Shown here in pieces: positions 60,351-64,000 of a stretch of 64,000 nucleotides of DNA. Made by a program: the position numbers and the translations under genes. A model generated the notes under the pieces. It was not told where the DNA came from and searched no databases. It saw only the letters and a program-made list of their open reading frames with translations. The stretch's first letter is position 1. Every line of letters starts with the position of its first letter. The DNA is from Caryophanales bacterium UBA4951 (lineage in GTDB: Bacteria; Bacillota_I; Bacilli_A; RFN20; CAG-826): assembly GCA_002397465.1 (NCBI GenBank), contig DHAP01000051.1, positions 111,754-175,753 on the forward strand, written 5' to 3'.

Positions 60351-60614
60351 ATGGCAAACATCAAATCACAAATCAAACGCAACGAGACAAACGAGGCCGC
60401 CAGGCTTAAGAACAACGCCGAAAAGAGCGGATGCAGAAGCGCCGTCAAGAAAGTTGAGACCCTTGCCGCTGCCGGCAAAAAGGCCGAAGCCACCGAGGCT
60501 TTGAAGATCGCTATCAGCGAACTCGACAAGCTCAGCCAGTCTGGCATCATCTCCGAGAACAGCGCCTCCCGCAAGAAGGCTCACCTTCAGCGTGTTGTCG
60601 CCAGCGTCAAATAA
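60351..60614 (+). CDS. rpsT: 30S ribosomal protein S20
   Basis: An 87-residue helical ribosomal protein. The start is the ATG at 60351 (MANIKSQIKRNETNEAARLK), with AAGGAAG upstream; the open frame extends back to a TTG at 60288 but that part is the promoter. Family features are the basic N-terminal helix and the end LSQSGIISENSASRKKAHLQRVV. As in B. subtilis it lies near holA and comEC, in opposite orientation. Confidence 0.96.
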   Translation: MANIKSQIKRNETNEAARLKNNAEKSGCRSAVKKVETLAAAGKKAEATEALKIAISELDKLSQSGIISENSASRKKAHLQRVVASVK

Positions 60615-60630
60615 GCTCGACGATTCAATT

Positions 60631-60661
60631 AAAAAAATGCCCAGTTCATCTGGGCTTTTTC
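60631..60661. terminator. Bidirectional terminator between rpsT and the phosphodiesterase gene
   Basis: GCCCAG, loop TTCAT, CTGGGC, with A7 on the left and T5 on the right. It can stop both convergent genes. Confidence 0.85.
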
Positions 60662-60672
60662 TTTTTAACCGA

Positions 60673-61125
60673 TCAAACGACGATCTTTTTGAAATGGGCG
60701 TCTAAAACCCCTTCTTTGGCATCGAGAACCAAGTAGGTTCCCGTGTCGCTATCGTGCGGGAAAACCAAACTTCCCGGACAATAAACCCTGATCCCCTCTT
60801 TTATGTCCTCTTCCATCTCATGAGTGTGACCATGGATGAAAATGCGGACGCCGTCATCCTTGAGAGACCTCATCATGGCACTTCCATAAATCGGATAGTG
60901 TTCCATATGGAGTTTGCCAAAAGGCGTCATGATCTCATAACGGAACGGATATTCGTTATATCCCCCATCGCAATTGCCTTTGACGGCCGCGAAAGGAGCG
61001 ATGTCCCCCGGTGAGGCTTCAACATCACCGGCATGGAGATACAAATCGGCGTCATTTTCAATCATGGCCACTCGGCGTAACGCGCTCAAATCGCCGTGTG
61101 TGTCAGAAATCACAACTATTTTCAT
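60673..61125 (-). CDS. YfcE/MJ0936-type metallophosphoesterase
   Basis: A 150-residue calcineurin-like phosphodiesterase. Metal-binding motifs: IVVISDTHGDLSAL at the start, LHAGDVEAS, VKGNCDGG, and FIHGHTHEMEED near residue 110. Family members cleave phosphodiesters in vitro; the natural substrate is not known. The start at 61125 overlaps the holA stop as ATGA; longer in-frame starts inside holA are not favoured. Confidence 0.9.
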   Translation of the reverse strand: MKIVVISDTHGDLSALRRVAMIENDADLYLHAGDVEASPGDIAPFAAVKGNCDGGYNEYPFRYEIMTPFGKLHMEHYPIYGSAMMRSLKDDGVRIFIHGHTHEMEEDIKEGIRVYCPGSLVFPHDSDTGTYLVLDAKEGVLDAHFKKIVV

Positions 61126-62093
61126 AAAGAGAAATTGCTCAAGAACAATGAGAAGCTCAAATCGGCGCTCATTTTTCCACTCATGATGGCATATTCGCAT
61201 TTATAGAGTTGGTCCAAGGCTCTGTTCATGCTTTCCTCATTCATCTTCCGGAGGCTGTCGACCGTGACGTTGGCTCTTCCCATGGAGCATCTCAAGGTGC
61301 TGGAAATCTCAGCCGGACCATAGTGTTTGCTGTTTAGATAGTAAACGCTGTTGATGAAACGGAATTGGGTGGCCAAAAGCCTGATCAATGATATAGGTTC
61401 GACGGAACGGACCTGAAGATCTTTGTAGATGGCCAAAGCCTTTTTGACGTCTCCTCTAGAAAGGGCGTTTGAAAGATGAAAAGCGTCATCCTCCAAAGGA
61501 GCCGAGACCAAAGAGTCGACCATTGCCGAAGTTATTTTCTCGTCTTTGGCATAGTTGGTGAGCTTCTGGGCTTCGTTTAAGAAACTGGCATAATCGCCTT
61601 TGGTCCTTTCAAGGATCATGGTTATGGCATATGGTTCGATCTCGAATCCTCTTTTAGAGAAATAGTTTCCGGCGAACTGCCTCCATTGTTCAGGGGTGAA
61701 CGAGGCGACTTGGGAGAACTTGCCATCGCCTTTTTTAATAGCGCAGGCGATGTCTCCCTTTTCGTCGATGTTGTCGTTATAGACAAGGATGTAAAGGTCG
61801 ATGTTCGGATCAGGGTTCCCAAGGTAATCGATCAACGCTTCTTTGGCATCGGGGTCGGATTTGGCCTTGGTCCTTGTTTTTTCCAAATAAAAGAAATCCT
61901 CGGCCACCACCGTTTTCTTGTCATATCCCAAAGGCAATGACTCACATTCGTTGGTGACATCGTTCAAAGTGGCCTGCCTCATGTTGAGGGTCACAAAATT
62001 CAAACTGCCTATGGTCGCCCCGGAATTATGAAGAACCTTTTTTAGGGCTCCTTGGGCCATACGTGGCTGTGATGAGAAGAGGACTTGAATCAT
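61122..62093 (-). CDS. holA: DNA polymerase III delta subunit
   Basis: HolA opens the beta clamp as part of the clamp loader. The 323-residue protein is of the divergent Bacillota type (YqeN): N-terminal ATPase-like fold without Walker residues, FFYLEKTRTKAK and LDLYILVYNDN-like strands, then DDAFHLSNALSRGDVKKALAIYKDL and SLIRLLATQFRF in the collar domain. GATAAT ends six bases before the ATG with no SD close by, so the message may be leaderless. It follows comEC by 24 bp. Confidence 0.88.
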   Translation of the reverse strand: MIQVLFSSQPRMAQGALKKVLHNSGATIGSLNFVTLNMRQATLNDVTNECESLPLGYDKKTVVAEDFFYLEKTRTKAKSDPDAKEALIDYLGNPDPNIDLYILVYNDNIDEKGDIACAIKKGDGKFSQVASFTPEQWRQFAGNYFSKRGFEIEPYAITMILERTKGDYASFLNEAQKLTNYAKDEKITSAMVDSLVSAPLEDDAFHLSNALSRGDVKKALAIYKDLQVRSVEPISLIRLLATQFRFINSVYYLNSKHYGPAEISSTLRCSMGRANVTVDSLRKMNEESMNRALDQLYKCEYAIMSGKMSADLSFSLFLSNFSL

Positions 62094-62105
62094 GCAACTA
62101 TTATC
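62094..62105 (-). promoter_or_regulatory. -10 of holA, predicted leaderless
   Basis: GATAAT (62100-62105, - strand), then AGTTGC and the ATG at 62093. An AGAGGAAA is about 20 nt upstream of the start, too far for a usual SD. Confidence 0.4.
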
Positions 62106-62117
62106 GTATGTTTCCTC

Positions 62118-64000
62118 TCAGAATGAAAATGAAGAAAAGAGAATGTTGCTAGAATAGGTGACGCTTCCCTCAAGGTCAGTTCTCCGATAGGGAATTCCCA
62201 ACGAGTCCAGACGTTCCAAAACCTCGTCGTTTGGATGGCCGTAGGTGTTTTTCTCGCCTACTGAGATGATGGCGACCTCCGGTGTGAGAGCCTGCAGAAA
62301 CTCTAGGCACGAGGAGGTTTTTGAACCATGGTGGCCGAGTTTCAATACATCGCAGTCTAGGTTAGGGTTGTCTTTCACGATTCGCTTCTCGACGAGGGAT
62401 GGGGCATCGCCGGTGAATATCCACTTCTTGTTCATGAAATCCAAGCTTAGGACCAGAGATGAATCATTCTCTTCCTCATAGCCATATGTATTGAGATTCT
62501 CAAAGTGAAGATTTCCGACATCCAAAGGGAAAAACGCCGCGTCATCGACATAATTTTTGACTCGGAAGTTCTTCTTCAAGGACGGGGCCGCACCGATATG
62601 GTCGAAGTCCCCATGGCTGGCGATAAGACAGTCGATGTCATAAATCCCGTTCTTGCGGAAATAAGGAATGTCGACTTCCGTGGCCATGTCGAAGTATAAG
62701 GAACCCCCGGTATCGATCATGACGCTGGTCCAGCCGTCCCTAATCAATATAGCGTCCCCCTGCCCGACGTTGATGAAGCTGACCTGCTGGCTGATGAGGT
62801 TATATAGAGGGATGACGTTAAGCAAAAACGAAATGCAGGTCAGGCTGATCAGGACTTTCCTGTATGGGAAAAAGCCCAACTCAGAGAAATAGACGAAAAG
62901 CAGCAAAGCCAAGTAATAGGAGAAAGTCAAAAGATCGGAAAAGCCACCTAAGGGGATGGAAAGGTCAAACTTTGAGATGGCTCCGACATAAGATGCGAGG
63001 AATGACGAAAATGCGTTGATGGGACCAGTAAAGGGAACGATAAGAAACGAAACGAAACCGATTATGGAAAACGATATCGAGAATGGCAAAAGCAATATCG
63101 AATAAAGAGGCGTGAGCAAATGGAGGCTCCCGTTAGACGCGAACATCGGAAGAAGAAACAAGAGCATGAGGCTTTTTTCGATGAGCCCTTTGTTTCTTCC
63201 TTTGATCCTTTCAAGGAAAGACCTCGAAAACAAAAGGAAAAAACTCAGCCCATAGCCAATTAAAAAAGACGATGAGACGGCGTGATATGGATCGGTTAGG
63301 CAAATGATGATTCCACTTAGGCTCAATAATGAGAGATATTGGGGAGGCGCTCTTTCACCTTTAGAAAACAAAACGATCAACTGAAGGGCCTTAATGATGA
63401 AAACCCTCCAGAAGCCGATTTTATAAAAGAGAAAAGGGGATAAAAGAAAGCATAAGCAGAAGGATATGCTCTTCAAACTCTTTTCCTTAACCCGTTTGTC
63501 GAGGATCCTCTCAAAGATTCTGATAAAACTCGAGAGCAAAAGACCGCTCGAAGAAAGGAAATAAAGACACCCTAACGACGAAGCGTCTTTGATGAGGTTA
63601 GACGAATAGTCCTTATGATCAAATAGCAAGGCATCCAAATACGTTGCGCTTTCGCTGGAGAATGCCGAAAGAAAATCCCTTTCTCTTTCTTTTAGGCGGA
63701 TTGGCATCTGATAAACCTCTTCGATTTTATACGCCGACAGCTGATAATCCACCCCTTTTGAATGAAGATGCTCCTTAAAGGAAAAACGGCTTTCAAAGCT
63801 CATTTCCTTGTAGGGTTTGCTTTCGCCATATATCGAAAGAAAATCGCCAAACTCCCTTGCGCTCTCCTTTTCGTAGACGTAATAACGCTTCAAATCCGAC
63901 ATAAAGATGAAATAATTGCTTCTAGCCTCAACCACGAAGCCTTGGTATTCGGCTTTCTCCTCGGATGGTTTCGGGTAGAAACTGACGCTTAAAAAAGAAA
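62118..64000 (-). CDS. comEC: ComEC/Rec2 family DNA-uptake channel (5' end outside window)
   Basis: ComEC forms the membrane channel for transforming DNA. About 627 residues are visible; the frame stays open to the right edge, so the N-terminus is missing (a GTG at 63935 is not the true start). Visible: part of the N-terminal soluble domain (SNYFIFMSDLKRYYVYEKE), the competence membrane domain with SSSGLLLSSFIRI and about nine helices, and a C-terminal MBL-fold domain. In the MBL domain FINVGQGDAILIRDG, IASHGDFDHIGAAPSL, IFTGDAPSLVEKRI and LGHHGSKTSSCLEFL carry metal ligands. The order comEC-holA matches B. subtilis. comEA and other competence genes are not in view. Confidence 0.93.
   Translation of the reverse strand, partial: SFLSVSFYPKPSEEKAEYQGFVVEARSNYFIFMSDLKRYYVYEKESAREFGDFLSIYGESKPYKEMSFESRFSFKEHLHSKGVDYQLSAYKIEEVYQMPIRLKERERDFLSAFSSESATYLDALLFDHKDYSSNLIKDASSLGCLYFLSSSGLLLSSFIRIFERILDKRVKEKSLKSISFCLCFLLSPFLFYKIGFWRVFIIKALQLIVLFSKGERAPPQYLSLLSLSGIIICLTDPYHAVSSSFLIGYGLSFFLLFSRSFLERIKGRNKGLIEKSLMLLFLLPMFASNGSLHLLTPLYSILLLPFSISFSIIGFVSFLIVPFTGPINAFSSFLASYVGAISKFDLSIPLGGFSDLLTFSYYLALLLFVYFSELGFFPYRKVLISLTCISFLLNVIPLYNLISQQVSFINVGQGDAILIRDGWTSVMIDTGGSLYFDMATEVDIPYFRKNGIYDIDCLIASHGDFDHIGAAPSLKKNFRVKNYVDDAAFFPLDVGNLHFENLNTYGYEEENDSSLVLSLDFMNKKWIFTGDAPSLVEKRIVKDNPNLDCDVLKLGHHGSKTSSCLEFLQALTPEVAIISVGEKNTYGHPNDEVLERLDSLGIPYRRTDLEGSVTYSSNILFSSFSF

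Noticed and set aside
1..64000. CRISPR arrays, insertion sequences, prophage, tRNA or rRNA genes
   Set aside because: No regular repeat array, transposase, phage gene, or tRNA/rRNA-like sequence was found by reading both strands.

Overview
The window looks like a chromosomal core region of a low- to mid-GC member of the Bacillota, probably from the Bacilli/Erysipelotrichales and relatives (RF39/RFN20-type) rather than a classical Bacillus. Reasons seen here: gene order repeatedly matches Bacillus subtilis (yqhY-nusB-xseA-xseB-dxs; xerD-deoB; yqeG-yqeH-yqeI-nadD-yqeK-rsfS; plsY divergent from parE-parC; dnaG-sigA-trmK; glyQS-recO-era-cdd-ybeY; hrcA-grpE-dnaK-dnaJ-rsmE-mtaB; lepA-hemW; comEC-holA-rpsT). 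Several genes usual in those blocks are missing (folD, ispA, aroE, prmA, phoH, dgkA). TGA is used as a stop codon, so the code is standard. The lineage assignment is inference.

Layout. 1-10.87 kb: twelve genes, all on the + strand: the end of transketolase, an Asp23-family protein, NusB, exonuclease VII, DXS, DNA polymerase IV, XerD, phosphopentomutase, and an ABC importer lipoprotein plus permease with no ATPase gene. 10.87-11.55 kb: the only large gene-free stretch. It holds a 28-bp dif-like XerC/XerD site, a flip of local G/C skew and the switch from all-plus to mostly-minus genes, so it is read as the replication terminus. 11.55-64 kb: 44 of 52 genes are on the - strand. In order: ribosome-assembly/NAD block; topoisomerase IV; EF-P; L33; MEP enzymes IspG and IspH; endonuclease IV and a DEAD-box helicase; two tandem primary-type sigma factors with DnaG; GlyRS, RecO, Era, Cdd, YbeY; a C39-peptidase membrane protein; S21; DeoC; L32; MtaB/RsmE; the CIRCE-controlled HrcA-GrpE-DnaK-DnaJ chaperones; HemW; a degenerate Fic-like protein; EF4; an Fe-S helicase fused to a nuclease domain; Fmt; a plus-strand cassette cysK-cysE-adenylate ligase/ACP; S20; a phosphodiesterase; HolA; and ComEC running off the right edge.

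The genes are mainly housekeeping: translation, ribosome maturation, replication/repair, isoprenoid precursors (dxs, ispG, ispH), deoxynucleoside salvage (deoB, deoC, cdd) and heat shock. No tRNA, rRNA, CRISPR array, insertion sequence or prophage was seen.

Main points for a second look: the predicted dif/terminus; many start codons sitting 6-9 nt after a -10 hexamer (predicted leaderless mRNAs); an EF-P whose modified lysine is replaced by methionine; a C39 peptidase joined to an ABC-exporter-like membrane domain but with no ATPase; a catalytically degenerate Fic-like protein; tandem sigma paralogues; and an acyl-adenylate ligase/carrier fusion in a cysteine operon. No complete, clearly new multi-gene system was found.
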